Notes under the pieces: model-generated
The model's input: only the letters and a program-made list of their open reading frames with translations
The model's database searches: none
What the model was told of the DNA's origin: nothing
Part shown: positions 30,101 to 37,789 of the stretch, piece by piece
Position numbering within the stretch: position 1 is the stretch's first letter
Layout: each line of letters opens with the position of its first letter
Position numbers and translations under genes: made by a program
NCBI GenBank assembly: GCA_035943935.1
Contig: DASZBR010000017.1
Location: 73,642-137,641 of the forward strand
Length of the DNA stretch: 64,000 nt
Direction of reading: 5' to 3'
Origin: DASZBR01 sp035943935
GTDB taxonomy: Bacteria; Pseudomonadota; Gammaproteobacteria; DASZBR01

Positions 30101-30626
30101 TTTCTCCATTATCATTAATGTTGATTTCGTATAAAGGCTCGCTTGCGGTGAGTCCAACGCCGAGTTTTTTTCTCTCTACAAGCTGTTTTACGTAAGTGAT
30201 TCCATTCCAGCCGAAACCACCTTGTGAGCCAAAATCGATAAGATGAGCTATGGCGCCACGTGTTTCAGCAAACTTATGATGGGGATCTACTTTTTCAACT
30301 ATAAAATCTATAATTGTGGTTCTAACGGTTTCTGTTTTTGCATTAGATAAGTCAGTATTTTCTTGTACCGTTCCGCTTTCGGCTTCTGAGAGATTTGTTG
30401 AAAGAGCATTAGGTTCAAAATGCGTTTCAAGAATGGCCTCTTCTTGAATTTTTAATTTACTACCGTCCGGGTTTGTAATGGCTCCCGTCCATTGTGTAAG
30501 GAAAAAGGCTTCTCTTTTTTTGGAGGGTTTTTGTTTAAATTTTTGAACGTAGGAATTCGGATCCTGGCTAAGGATATCTTCAACATCTTTTGTAGTCAGC
30601 GTCGCTGGAAAGGCTTCGTGAGCCAT
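27132..30626 (-). CDS. Large accessory protein behind a PmrA-like box (candidate effector)
   Basis: The 1164-residue product belongs to no family I recognise. The ATG at 30626 has GGTGGGAA in front; a TTG at 30659 would add 11 residues and is less likely. The protein is soluble and mostly helical, without signal peptide or membrane segments. It contains an internal repeat: DPNDIQFVESYLNNQLN near residue 310 and LGDIQFVEDYLDAQLN near residue 370. The C-terminal 130 residues are disordered, rich in Ser, Pro, Glu and Lys, and include ETSPE and GTPPGSK. A PmrA-type direct repeat lies about 63 bp upstream of the start, at a promoter-like distance from a TATATT element. PmrA control and the eukaryote-like neighbourhood suggest a type IV effector. 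This is an inference. Confidence 0.68.
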   Translation of the reverse strand: MAHEAFPATLTTKDVEDILSQDPNSYVQKFKQKPSKKREAFFLTQWTGAITNPDGSKLKIQEEAILETHFEPNALSTNLSEAESGTVQENTDLSNAKTETVRTTIIDFIVEKVDPHHKFAETRGAIAHLIDFGSQGGFGWNGITYVKQLVERKKLGVGLTASEPLYEININDNGEIFLTVEATFHEFLSASGTAKLTIAPPLTSKSTFKVNKDGFEFDSHEDNLTASIYQILKAEAIYLTKNTNLDKKLLPLSAASLEKLPFEKQLCLQRIIDLLKRDKPHIDQEFETALRELCASTRNVNGTDPNDIQFVESYLNNQLNNTLESTTTFREKPENKDPAAIWSNENLAFVLSLHRNKAALGDIQFVEDYLDAQLNCTELPQRAQPLPKLLIATEKEKERGQPNLLFVHEGSSEPTTIDALSRNPAISPALRKHLFLLMNLEGIFTLADDPMFKQDFMDPSLERKLKASGFHGHNYKIYISSTAEKKLEINIVVFRENKQGETLYSRNLRVELEDTNTDVQTALQNVNVSVIERNESQNNTAALCAESNASILRRRLDELPENLDEVDLECKTALLELAESIPPIRQNVEMTTFMHATLDDIALNLLMAYQISVEECLRSRNTSDDAWKNSVLRFAFENKAKLGNELVTLASLPGDVYGINKFLVETTKQTPRFWWSTSRKALHKSASEIQIVQMKKLAALDTTGKTLTVLVDGAKREKFKPRFLEHVFGLRRYKREANAEIEKQKEAVEKFTFEDVANLVESKSVGASLPIEFCEEKFDRRLEAFSQKLRNPGENAETLEKDFIRLLTFAEKFKNTRVNAKVASTVKTLSFENTHGDKTKRKANLALLKTFFKEESFVKLMKELGTLGLTEDSQQFVSGLHQYNDDELDNMLVSNISAIHPSVGIDLGAQTTARREMRQREVKGSFGKVIAELSTYSKDSLKRAPAKVVVVNNAKEIPTMPVAQAETPGPVVEKSQKEQIERTTGNGSIIVAPEILAAFSAESLFRSSRLPALFPEQPFHEEWKMVAWAPPIEFKFRETNNSTASATAPQIPAPVGEMPSSSQVNMLHKFQDALKTFGEALQDFASNKPGSESSSSETSPELGSLKNKGTVVVKLGTPPGSKIKRENSAKRIGEAEKKLSQTVITEEVQKKAQRGISFRAGSDE

Positions 30627-30688
30627 AATTTCCCACCATTTAAATACGTTAAACCGCAATTTTTAGTGCGGACACAATATATCGTAGT

Positions 30689-30708
30689 AACCTTAAGGAA
30701 ATATTAAA
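30689..30708 (-). promoter_or_regulatory. PmrA-like box upstream of the 1164-aa gene
   Basis: On the minus strand two 9-mers, TTTAATATT and CTTAAGGTT, are separated by 2 bp, giving an 11-bp direct-repeat period. This matches the known Legionella/Coxiella PmrA consensus cTTAATatT. A -10-like TATATT lies 7 bp downstream, at 30676-30681. The same box-to--10 distance is seen at 32836-32855. Confidence 0.65.
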
Positions 30709-30749
30709 TTTTAGAATTTTTGGAATGTTTTTAGCCACTTTTGGGGAGC

Positions 30750-31028
30750 CTATTTATTATTTTTGAGTCTTGGTGCTAACGAAGGTACAGCTTTTGCGAC
30801 AATATCCACATTCCTCTGTGTTCTATTCAAAAAATCTCTCAGAGTTTGCTCCATTTTCTGTTTTTTGTGTATGAGAGCACTAGGATCTTTGCCCTCTTTT
30901 ATTGCTGCTTCAATTTCTTTATCTTTATTCAGAATGTAAGTAACTGCAGCTGATCTGTGTTGGAGGTAGTTTTCGACATTTGTTTCGATTTTCTTCAGAT
31001 AAGATTTTTTCGTGTACTCATCAAACAT
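30750..31028 (-). CDS. Small basic hypothetical protein, partner of the upstream 578-aa gene
   Basis: The ATG at 31028 (92 residues) has AAGGAGG 8 bp upstream and is preferred over a GTG at 31097. The product is helical and Lys-rich, with KKIETNVENYLQHRSAAV and KKQKMEQTLRDFLNRTQRN. No family is recognised and there is no export signal. It begins 34 bp after the 578-aa gene and is probably in the same transcript. It shares no evident sequence similarity with the small gene at 26800, but occupies the same position after a large gene. Confidence 0.6.
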   Translation of the reverse strand: MFDEYTKKSYLKKIETNVENYLQHRSAAVTYILNKDKEIEAAIKEGKDPSALIHKKQKMEQTLRDFLNRTQRNVDIVAKAVPSLAPRLKNNK

Positions 31029-31062
31029 TTTGCTTGCCTCCTTGTTAGCGAAAGTGTTGTTA

Positions 31063-32799
31063 CTAAAAATTACAACTGGCGCTCCGGCGGTGTTCACGGC
31101 TGTTTACAGCGGAGTTCACTGCATCATAGTCTTTGACCTTGGTTTCTACTAATGGACGAATTGCTGCTGGAGCATTGGAGCGCAGCTGAGTATTTTCTAC
31201 AGTCTCATCATTACCCGTTTTTTTTCTGGCAGGTGGTATTATTCTTAGAACTTGAGAAAAAGTTCTTGCGGCTGAGGTTTTTGCTTCACCGTTCGCTACG
31301 ATAACTGCAGCTTCCCGGATTGCCGCTTCTGCTTCCTGAAGTCCTGCTTCAACATCTCCTGGGGTACCTGGTTCTGACGAAGCACTACTTCTTGGTGTAG
31401 TAATCGAATCTTTCTTCGTTTCGTTGGTATCAGTATTTTCGGAGGTATTGGTTGCTGCCTCAACGGGTTTTTTCTCTGCAACATCTGCTGCAAGCGTAAT
31501 ATTGAAAAGTTCAAGTTTTGCTTTAAGGGTGAGTTCTTCAGCTTCTTTGACGCTTTTTTTCGCACTCGCAAGAGGTATCAATGACATTAAAAAACGAAAT
31601 AATCTTGTAAGAGGTCCTGGGTTAGCCGTTTCTTCAATATAACTTACTGCATTCACGACATTTTTTTTCTTTTCTAAATTATTCACGGGAGTTAAGAAAA
31701 AATCACTAAAGCTACCTTTTGCTATAGCTTGCTCGAATCCTCTTTTCTTTGTTTTTTCATAATTCCAGCTCTTCGAATCTAAAGATGATAAAAAGCTATC
31801 AAACGTTATTCCGTTCTTTCTGAATTCTTCCAGTAATTCTGTGTTCTTTTTCTTCGTACTATTTTCGCTATTCAAGGAACTATCACCAGCAGTAGTATTA
31901 GATGTGGGGGTTAGTGCTGGCCTGCTGACACTATTTTTTACAATATCTGGATGAGATTCTTTAAACTTAGAAAGAGCTTCTAAACAGAAAAGCTTCTTTT
32001 TGCTACCAGTGCTATCTTTGGCTGTTTCACTGAGCATAACCAAAATAGCTTCTGCTTCTTTTTCACGGTTTTTAGATTTTAATGAACGAATAGCATCAGC
32101 TACTTCATTTGATGTTAAAACTTTTGGTTCACTAAAAAATAAAGCTGAAAGAAATTCTTTTTGAGATGCGTGACCGGATAAAGCGTATCTCAAAACAGAA
32201 GCTCGAATATGCGCAGGTTTTTTTAAGTGCTCGAAAATTTCACTAAGTTGTTCGCTTGTCGCAGCTTCGATTGTGCGGATAAGATGAATACGATGAGGAT
32301 GCTGGTTTTCTTGAGATGATCCTAGAGAAAAAATCTCGACAATGGTTTCTGCTTGTTCTTTCGGCGTGAAGTGGTTAAAAGATTTTTGAAATTCCTCTCT
32401 GCTCATTGTCAGAAACTCAGGATTTGATACAAGCTTTAACTCAGATGTCAGTGCCGAAAGTTCGGCTTGAAAATAGCGAAGTAATTTTTTTGCTGCTTTT
32501 TTATGCTGGAGTGGTTTTAAAACATACTCGACAACATTTTTAAGGAATTGGCGTCGAGCATAGAGTGATGACGGGCTAGTGTTGTATGTTGCAACGGTTC
32601 TTTTAAGCTCGGTTAGCTGGGCTTGTGGCAGTTTTCCTTCTCCAAAAGTGGCTCGGTATAGAGTTCTTGCTGATTCAAGTTTTTTAAGGTCTGACACAAA
32701 CTGGGCATTAGCGATAAAACCTGCTTTCTTAACACGAGCGCTGCCTGCTTCAAACGAAGAAACAGTTTTTCTGTCTTGCTCAGCGTATGTGGAATGCAT
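31063..32799 (-). CDS. Accessory protein behind a PmrA-like box (candidate effector)
   Basis: The 578-residue product is not assigned to a family. It is largely helical and charged, with an N-terminal helical domain over about residues 1-290, for example RRQFLKNVVEYVLKPLQHKK. A moderately hydrophobic stretch near 395-420 (TRLFRFLMSLIPLASAKK) could touch membranes. The C-terminal half is disordered and rich in Ser, Thr, Glu and Pro, including ITTPRSSASSEPGTPGD. AGAGG lies before the ATG. A PmrA-like box with a TATAAT element lies directly upstream. As with the 1164-aa gene, an effector role is inferred from the promoter, size and context. Confidence 0.65.
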   Translation of the reverse strand: MHSTYAEQDRKTVSSFEAGSARVKKAGFIANAQFVSDLKKLESARTLYRATFGEGKLPQAQLTELKRTVATYNTSPSSLYARRQFLKNVVEYVLKPLQHKKAAKKLLRYFQAELSALTSELKLVSNPEFLTMSREEFQKSFNHFTPKEQAETIVEIFSLGSSQENQHPHRIHLIRTIEAATSEQLSEIFEHLKKPAHIRASVLRYALSGHASQKEFLSALFFSEPKVLTSNEVADAIRSLKSKNREKEAEAILVMLSETAKDSTGSKKKLFCLEALSKFKESHPDIVKNSVSRPALTPTSNTTAGDSSLNSENSTKKKNTELLEEFRKNGITFDSFLSSLDSKSWNYEKTKKRGFEQAIAKGSFSDFFLTPVNNLEKKKNVVNAVSYIEETANPGPLTRLFRFLMSLIPLASAKKSVKEAEELTLKAKLELFNITLAADVAEKKPVEAATNTSENTDTNETKKDSITTPRSSASSEPGTPGDVEAGLQEAEAAIREAAVIVANGEAKTSAARTFSQVLRIIPPARKKTGNDETVENTQLRSNAPAAIRPLVETKVKDYDAVNSAVNSREHRRSASCNF

Positions 32800-32835
32800 A
32801 TATAGTGTGACCTCTGTCGGCCATTATATAGTATA

Positions 32836-32855
32836 AACCTTAAGAAAACATTAAG
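32836..32855 (-). promoter_or_regulatory. PmrA-like box upstream of the 578-aa gene
   Basis: On the minus strand CTTAATGTT and CTTAAGGTT are separated by 2 bp, a near-consensus PmrA direct repeat. A TATAAT hexamer follows 7 bp downstream, at 32823-32828. The flanking 65 bp resemble those of the box at 30689-30708, including the shared stretch GTTTTTAGCCA (plus-strand reading). Confidence 0.72.
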
Positions 32856-32897
32856 AGTTCAATATTTTTGGAGTGTTTTTAGCCAGTTTTTGCAGGA

Positions 32898-33554
32898 TTA
32901 GCTTTCTATTTTGCTCAATTCTTCGACAGTTCCGACGTTATGCCAGAGTCCTTGATACAGCTCACCGGTCACCAGATGGCGTTCTGCGGCCTCCCGGAAG
33001 AGAGGGGCGAGGCGAAATCGGCCTGGAGTGCTGCCCTTGAATAAGTCCGGGTTACACAGGGCAATATTGGCGTAAGTATGTTCTGGATCATTGCCTATCA
33101 ACCCCTGAGGGTCCAACGAAAAGTCACCCTTGGTGTTGTAATCAGGATTGGGGACCAAAATCAGATGGGCTAGGGCGTTAAACCCTTTTGCCCGTTCGAC
33201 CAATTTCTCATAGGGATAATCTGTATAAATATCCGAACTGATCACCAAAAACGGATCATTACCTAAAAGAGAAAGTGCATTAAAAATTCCACCGCCGGTT
33301 TCTAATAATTCAGGTTCATACGAATACATAATCTTGAGATTAAATTTTTTGCCATCGCCTAACGTATCACGAATTTTATCTGCCAAATGCGAAATATTAA
33401 TGACGACTTCTTTAATGCCAATCGATGATAATTTTTCAAGTTGATGAATTATTAAAGCTTTATTTTTAACAGGAATTAAGGCTTTTGGAAGAGAATCGGT
33501 GAGGGGGCGTAAGCGTTCACCACGACCGGCAGAAAGTAAAATCGCGCGAGTCAT
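32898..33554 (-). CDS. murU: N-acetylmuramate 1-phosphate uridylyltransferase MurU
   Basis: MurU converts MurNAc-1-phosphate and UTP to UDP-MurNAc in the anhydro-sugar recycling pathway that bypasses de novo synthesis. The 218-residue product has the sugar-nucleotidyltransferase signature near its start, LSAGRGERLRPLTDSLPKA, and the metal-binding SSDIY motif. Its length fits MurU rather than the larger GlmU or ManC enzymes. AmgK, which supplies the substrate, is encoded at 34256. Here a hicAB module separates the two. The murU ATG overlaps the hicB stop by 4 bp (ATGA), so murU translation may depend on hicB. A generic mannose-1-phosphate guanylyltransferase is the alternative label. Confidence 0.88.
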   Translation of the reverse strand: MTRAILLSAGRGERLRPLTDSLPKALIPVKNKALIIHQLEKLSSIGIKEVVINISHLADKIRDTLGDGKKFNLKIMYSYEPELLETGGGIFNALSLLGNDPFLVISSDIYTDYPYEKLVERAKGFNALAHLILVPNPDYNTKGDFSLDPQGLIGNDPEHTYANIALCNPDLFKGSTPGRFRLAPLFREAAERHLVTGELYQGLWHNVGTVEELSKIES

Positions 33555-34009
33555 AAAGTATCCATCAATGTTTCGATCGGATGTAATCGAATTTCGACTA
33601 TAGCGCCCATTGCTTGCGCTGCACGCTTAATGCTTTTCATTGTAAGATTTTTGCCTGAGGATTCCATGCGTTGATAACTTTGATAGGGAACATGCATGGC
33701 TTTTGCGACTTCAGCTAAAGAAAAATGCGTGTCTTTTCGTAATAAATGAAGCAAAACCGGCGCTGAAACATCTGGGCTTGGCATTATGGGAACTTCATTT
33801 TTTCTAAGACGTGAAGGTTCTGGGATATGATCACTTTTTTCAATGCGGTCGAGTAACATTAAATCCAATACTTCACGCGCATTAAAAATAGCCTCTTCAT
33901 AAGTTTCGCCATCAGTGAATGCATTTTTGATATCGCGAAACGTCACAAGATAACCTTTTCCGTCGGGTTTAATTTTCGCACCGTACACAAGTTGAATAGT
34001 TTTTTTCAT
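33551..34009 (-). CDS. hicB: HicB-type antitoxin with C-terminal HTH
   Basis: HicB neutralises the HicA mRNA interferase and represses its own promoter. The 152-residue product has the partial RNase-H-like HicB fold at the N-terminus (GYLVTFRDIKNAFTDGETYE, then EAIFNAREVLDLML) and an XRE-type helix-turn-helix near the C-terminus (FSLAEVAKAMHVPYQSYQRM). It starts 6 bp after hicA on the same strand, the usual toxin-first order. Its stop overlaps the murU start, which ties the module to the downstream metabolic gene. Confidence 0.9.
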   Translation of the reverse strand: MKKTIQLVYGAKIKPDGKGYLVTFRDIKNAFTDGETYEEAIFNAREVLDLMLLDRIEKSDHIPEPSRLRKNEVPIMPSPDVSAPVLLHLLRKDTHFSLAEVAKAMHVPYQSYQRMESSGKNLTMKSIKRAAQAMGAIVEIRLHPIETLMDTL

Positions 34010-34015
34010 TTCGTT

Positions 34016-34207
34016 TTATCCTAGTAACTTAACACCTGTTTGTTTCTCGATTGCTTTAATTAGTCCAATTCCTAAATCTCTTTTTCCGTGAACTGGGACA
34101 GGAACAGAGCGATGGTTTTTCTTTTCCATCTTGTAATGACTGCCGCGGGTATGAGTATGTTTCCAACCTGCTTGCTCAAGTAATCTAATGATTTCTTTTC
34201 CGTTCAT
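34016..34207 (-). CDS. hicA: HicA-type mRNA interferase toxin
   Basis: HicA is a small double-stranded-RNA-binding-fold toxin that cleaves mRNA. The 63-residue product matches the family: LLEQAGWKHTHTRGSHYKM contains the catalytic His24 in the GSHYKM motif, followed by VPVPVHGKRDLGIGLIKAI. It sits 48 bp downstream of amgK and directly upstream of hicB. A sigma-70-like promoter lies in that gap and overlaps the amgK stop codon. All key residues look intact. Confidence 0.92.
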   Translation of the reverse strand: MNGKEIIRLLEQAGWKHTHTRGSHYKMEKKNHRSVPVPVHGKRDLGIGLIKAIEKQTGVKLLG

Positions 34208-34232
34208 CGATTGGCCTTATTAGAGATAAAGA

Positions 34233-34261
34233 AGTATAGGGTGTTTCAAGGTTAATTACAA
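34233..34261 (-). promoter_or_regulatory. Promoter for hicAB (and possibly murU)
   Basis: On the minus strand TTGTAA (34256-34261) and TATACT (34233-34238) are 17 bp apart. The -35 overlaps the amgK stop codon. This would give the module, and the coupled murU, transcription independent of amgK. Confidence 0.6.
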
Positions 34262-35224
34262 CATAAATGTTGTGCTGATCTCCCCCATTATATGGTAGAA
34301 ATCTCTCAGTTCAGGATAATTCTCACTCACACTCACGACATAATTTAAGGTTCGCGGAATATCTTTAAGATAGTGGTCGACACTGTCGCGATGTTTTTTT
34401 CGCGCAAAAATAAAACTGGCTTTTAAATGTCGCTGAATGCCCATGAGATCTAAATAACGTAAAAATTGTTCTTGGCTCGGTAAAGTGGTTTTGAGAAATT
34501 CTTGATGAAAAAATAATGCCCACGTGATGACATCTTCTTGTGGCCAATCGATATAACAATCTCTTATGAGAGAAACGAGATCATACGTAACGGGTCCGTG
34601 CATGGCATCCTGAAAGTCTAATATTCCAATGTTTTCATTGGGTAAAACCATCAGGTTTCGCGAATGATAATCTCGGTGAATAGAGCATTGTGGTTGAGAG
34701 GTCGCTGAGTAAAGTAAAAGATCAAAAGCTTTTTGGATGACTTTTTGAGAAACGGGAGATAAATTTAATTTCAAGTGCTTGTCTAATAACCAGTGTTTAA
34801 AATTCTCAAGCTCGATGTTCATGAATTTTGCATCGAAACTCGGAAGTTCGAGAGAACAGGTTTGAATTTTACCCAGCTCAACTAAAGACTTTTTATAGTA
34901 ATGATCAGCATTATCGGGAGAGAGCGTTTGAAATAAAACATTGTCGCCTAAGTCTGTTAATAATAAAAACCCCTGTTGAAGATCATGGGAAAGAACTCTA
35001 GGTACGCGAAGGCCGAGATCTAAATAAGCCTGAGAAATTTTGACGAAAGCGTCGTTATTTTCTGTGGAGGGTGGTGCGTCAACAGCGATATACGTTTTAT
35101 CACCTGTGGTGAGACGAAAATAGCGACGAAAGCTCGCATCGCCTTTCAGCGGATGATGTGCAAACGCCACATGTGGTAGTTGTGCGTGAAGCCATTCGAG
35201 TAGTAATTGCATTTTTTGTGTCAT
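34256..35224 (-). CDS. amgK: N-acetylmuramate/N-acetylglucosamine kinase AmgK
   Basis: AmgK phosphorylates the anomeric hydroxyl of MurNAc or GlcNAc, feeding MurU. The product (322 residues from the ATG at 35224; a TTG at 35239 is less likely) has the aminoglycoside-phosphotransferase fold. Brenner's motif HRDYHSRNLMV and the metal-binding ILDFQDAMHGP are visible, as are GDASFRRYFRL and LLLTDLGD in the N-lobe. It is divergent from lptD across a 68-bp intergenic space, the same neighbourhood seen for amgK-murU in Pseudomonas. Confidence 0.9.
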   Translation of the reverse strand: MTQKMQLLLEWLHAQLPHVAFAHHPLKGDASFRRYFRLTTGDKTYIAVDAPPSTENNDAFVKISQAYLDLGLRVPRVLSHDLQQGFLLLTDLGDNVLFQTLSPDNADHYYKKSLVELGKIQTCSLELPSFDAKFMNIELENFKHWLLDKHLKLNLSPVSQKVIQKAFDLLLYSATSQPQCSIHRDYHSRNLMVLPNENIGILDFQDAMHGPVTYDLVSLIRDCYIDWPQEDVITWALFFHQEFLKTTLPSQEQFLRYLDLMGIQRHLKASFIFARKKHRDSVDHYLKDIPRTLNYVVSVSENYPELRDFYHIMGEISTTFML

Positions 35225-35292
35225 CTGAGATTGAATCAAACCCGATTGTATGCGATTTTAAACCCTTTTTGAAATCATACTCCAAGGGATCC

Positions 35293-37773
35293 ATGAAGAA
35301 GCATTTCTGGTTAATGTTAATGTTGATGGGCATCAGCAGCGCTGCGATCGCTCAATCACGCTTGGAAGATGCAAAAGCCTTGGGATGGGTAGCCAGCGAC
35401 AATGTCTGTGGCGGATATTTTTTTGAAACACCTATGCCCATCGCTAACAATTCCGTTAAGTTCATGAAATCACAACCCGTGACCATTACCGCCAACGCGG
35501 GTCAATTAGAATACAATGGTGTGTCTACACTCGCAGGTCCTGTCGTTGTCACACAACCGGGAAGAATTGTCGATGCGAATAGCGTTGAATTGGTTTCCGT
35601 GAATGGCGATTATAAAACCGCAAAACTCAAAGGCCATGTGGTATTACGTGAAAAAGGTAAAATTGCCATTGGAAAAGAAGCGGATTTAGATTTGCAAAGT
35701 CAGTCTTATAGTTTCTCGGATATTATTTATCGTTTATTAATAGGCAATTTTTTGAGTGCGTGGGGCAAGGCCTCCAATGCAACTCAACCACCCGATGGAA
35801 TTACCGTATTAAAAAATGTGACGTATTCTACGTGTCCCCCGAAAAGTCGTGCATGGGAAATGTCCGCGCATACCATTACGTTGGATCAAGCCTCTGGTCG
35901 GGGCAGTGCGTATAACGCTATTTTTTATATGCAGCGCATTCCTGTTTTTTATACGCCGTATATTAATTTTCCGATTGATAGTCGAAGACAAACCGGATTG
36001 CTCTATCCCCAATTTTATTTTGGTGGAAATAGCGGTGCAGGAATGGGTTTGCCGTTTTATTGGAATATCGCGCCCAATTATGACGATACTTTTACGCCAA
36101 CGTATTTAGATAAACGCGGATTTATGTTTGATAATCTTTTTCGCTATTTAACTGAAAGCAATAAAGGAACGATTGATCTTACCGTGTTACCCAATGACTG
36201 GGCATTTAGACAATTTCAATCTACGGCAAAGTATCAAGTGCCTCCAGGAACACCCGGTTTAGCTGATCTGCCTGAATTAAGCCCAACGCGCAGTTATTTT
36301 AATTGGCAAGATACAACGCAGTGGGATAAGCATTGGAGTGGAGGATTGAATTATGCGCGTGTGAGCGATGACTATTATCCGACTGATATTGGTGGTGTAC
36401 AAACGGCTGCGCAAAATCAATTATTACAACAAGGACAAATTACCTATAAAGCGTCTTCGTGGCAATTTTTAGGCAATATACAGACGTATCAAACCTTACA
36501 TCCGGTGAATCAAGCGTTAGTATTGAATCAATACAGTATGTTGCCGCAATTGCTCTTTACCAGTTATTTACCGCAAGATGCGAATCGTTTCTCACCTTCA
36601 TGGTCAGCGGAGTTTGTGAATTTTTCAGAAGCGCCCACTCCGGGTGCGGGAATTGTTCCGCCATCGGGTAAGCGTATTAATATCATTCCGGGTGTGAGTT
36701 TGCCGTTAGCAGATTCAAAAGGATTTATTACCCCAGCCGTTCAATTTGAAATGACTCAATATACGCTTGGCGATCAAATGCCCGGTTTTAGTAATCAAAT
36801 AACGCGAACCGTGCCGATTATGGATATCGACAGCGGTTTGCATTTCGAACGAGACACGCATCTTTTTGGTGATGACTTTAATCAAACGCTAGAGCCGCGT
36901 ATTTTTTATCTCTATGTTCCGTATCAGGATCAACATCAAATCCCTGTTTTTGACAGCAGTATTCAACCGTTTACGTTTAATCAATTATTTTTAACGAATC
37001 GATTTAATGGAAGCGACAGAATTGGTGATGCGAATCAAATTAGCTTTGCGTTATCGACACATTTTTACAGTAAAGCCACCGGCGATGAAAAATTTTCCGC
37101 GGGTGTCGGTATTATTAAATATTTTGAAGATCGACGTGTGACATTATGTCAAACCGTGGGATGTACCGATCCGTTATATTCTGTAGGAAGTACTTCACCG
37201 ACGGCGGTGACATCTCCTCTTGTGGGACAAGCGACGTATCATTTTAATCCTGTGTGGAGTGCGACGGTGGATGGTTCTTGGGATCCTGAAATTGCGCAGA
37301 CACAAAATTCATCCATTAATTTCCAATATATGCCAGCCGTTAATCATATTGTTAATGTCGGTTATAGTTATGTACGTTATGGCGATTATTTTTTACTTCC
37401 GGGGCAATCGTCACAGATAAATGCGCCGCTGACGTCACTCAACAGCAAATTTAATTTGAGTGAACCCACAGCGTCATTGGTGTGGCCGTTGATGTCACAT
37501 GTGAATCTTGTCGCGAGTTGGAGTTACAGTTGGAATCAGAATCATTCACTTGCGTATTTTACCGGCGTACAATACGACAGTTGTTGTTGGGCGTTACAAA
37601 CCGTGGTTGCACGAAATTATGATGGACTGGATTCGTTTGGTACCCCACAATTCTCGACGGGAGTTTATGTGCAAGTCGTCTTTAAGGGATTAGCGAAGTT
37701 ACCGGTTAATGATCCAACGACATTATTATTAAATAGTATTCCGAATTATCAAGATAATTTCGCGCAAGTGTAA
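35293..37773 (+). CDS. lptD: LPS-assembly outer-membrane protein LptD
   Basis: LptD forms the outer-membrane barrel that inserts LPS, plugged by LptE. The open frame extends upstream to 35158, but the ATG at 35293 is preferred. It follows a CCAAGGGA ribosome-binding site and starts a signal peptide (MKKHFWLMLMLMGISSAAIA). The 826-residue product has an OstA/LptA-like beta-jellyroll domain (about 55-200) and the C-terminal barrel. The four cysteines needed for the disulfide switch are present as C39, C181 and the pair C764-C765, matching the E. coli pattern. Two extra cysteines (LCQTVGCTD) lie in a barrel loop. The DUF1499 lipoprotein gene follows 16 bp later. surA, a common neighbour, is absent. 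Confidence 0.96.
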   Translation: MKKHFWLMLMLMGISSAAIAQSRLEDAKALGWVASDNVCGGYFFETPMPIANNSVKFMKSQPVTITANAGQLEYNGVSTLAGPVVVTQPGRIVDANSVELVSVNGDYKTAKLKGHVVLREKGKIAIGKEADLDLQSQSYSFSDIIYRLLIGNFLSAWGKASNATQPPDGITVLKNVTYSTCPPKSRAWEMSAHTITLDQASGRGSAYNAIFYMQRIPVFYTPYINFPIDSRRQTGLLYPQFYFGGNSGAGMGLPFYWNIAPNYDDTFTPTYLDKRGFMFDNLFRYLTESNKGTIDLTVLPNDWAFRQFQSTAKYQVPPGTPGLADLPELSPTRSYFNWQDTTQWDKHWSGGLNYARVSDDYYPTDIGGVQTAAQNQLLQQGQITYKASSWQFLGNIQTYQTLHPVNQALVLNQYSMLPQLLFTSYLPQDANRFSPSWSAEFVNFSEAPTPGAGIVPPSGKRINIIPGVSLPLADSKGFITPAVQFEMTQYTLGDQMPGFSNQITRTVPIMDIDSGLHFERDTHLFGDDFNQTLEPRIFYLYVPYQDQHQIPVFDSSIQPFTFNQLFLTNRFNGSDRIGDANQISFALSTHFYSKATGDEKFSAGVGIIKYFEDRRVTLCQTVGCTDPLYSVGSTSPTAVTSPLVGQATYHFNPVWSATVDGSWDPEIAQTQNSSINFQYMPAVNHIVNVGYSYVRYGDYFLLPGQSSQINAPLTSLNSKFNLSEPTASLVWPLMSHVNLVASWSYSWNQNHSLAYFTGVQYDSCCWALQTVVARNYDGLDSFGTPQFSTGVYVQVVFKGLAKLPVNDPTTLLLNSIPNYQDNFAQV

Positions 37774-37789
37774 TTTCGAGGGAAGATGA

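Noticed and set aside
35158..35292. 45-codon N-terminal extension of lptD
   Set aside because: It would place the signal peptide inside the protein and overlaps amgK on the other strand. The ATG at 35293 has a good ribosome-binding site and starts the signal peptide.
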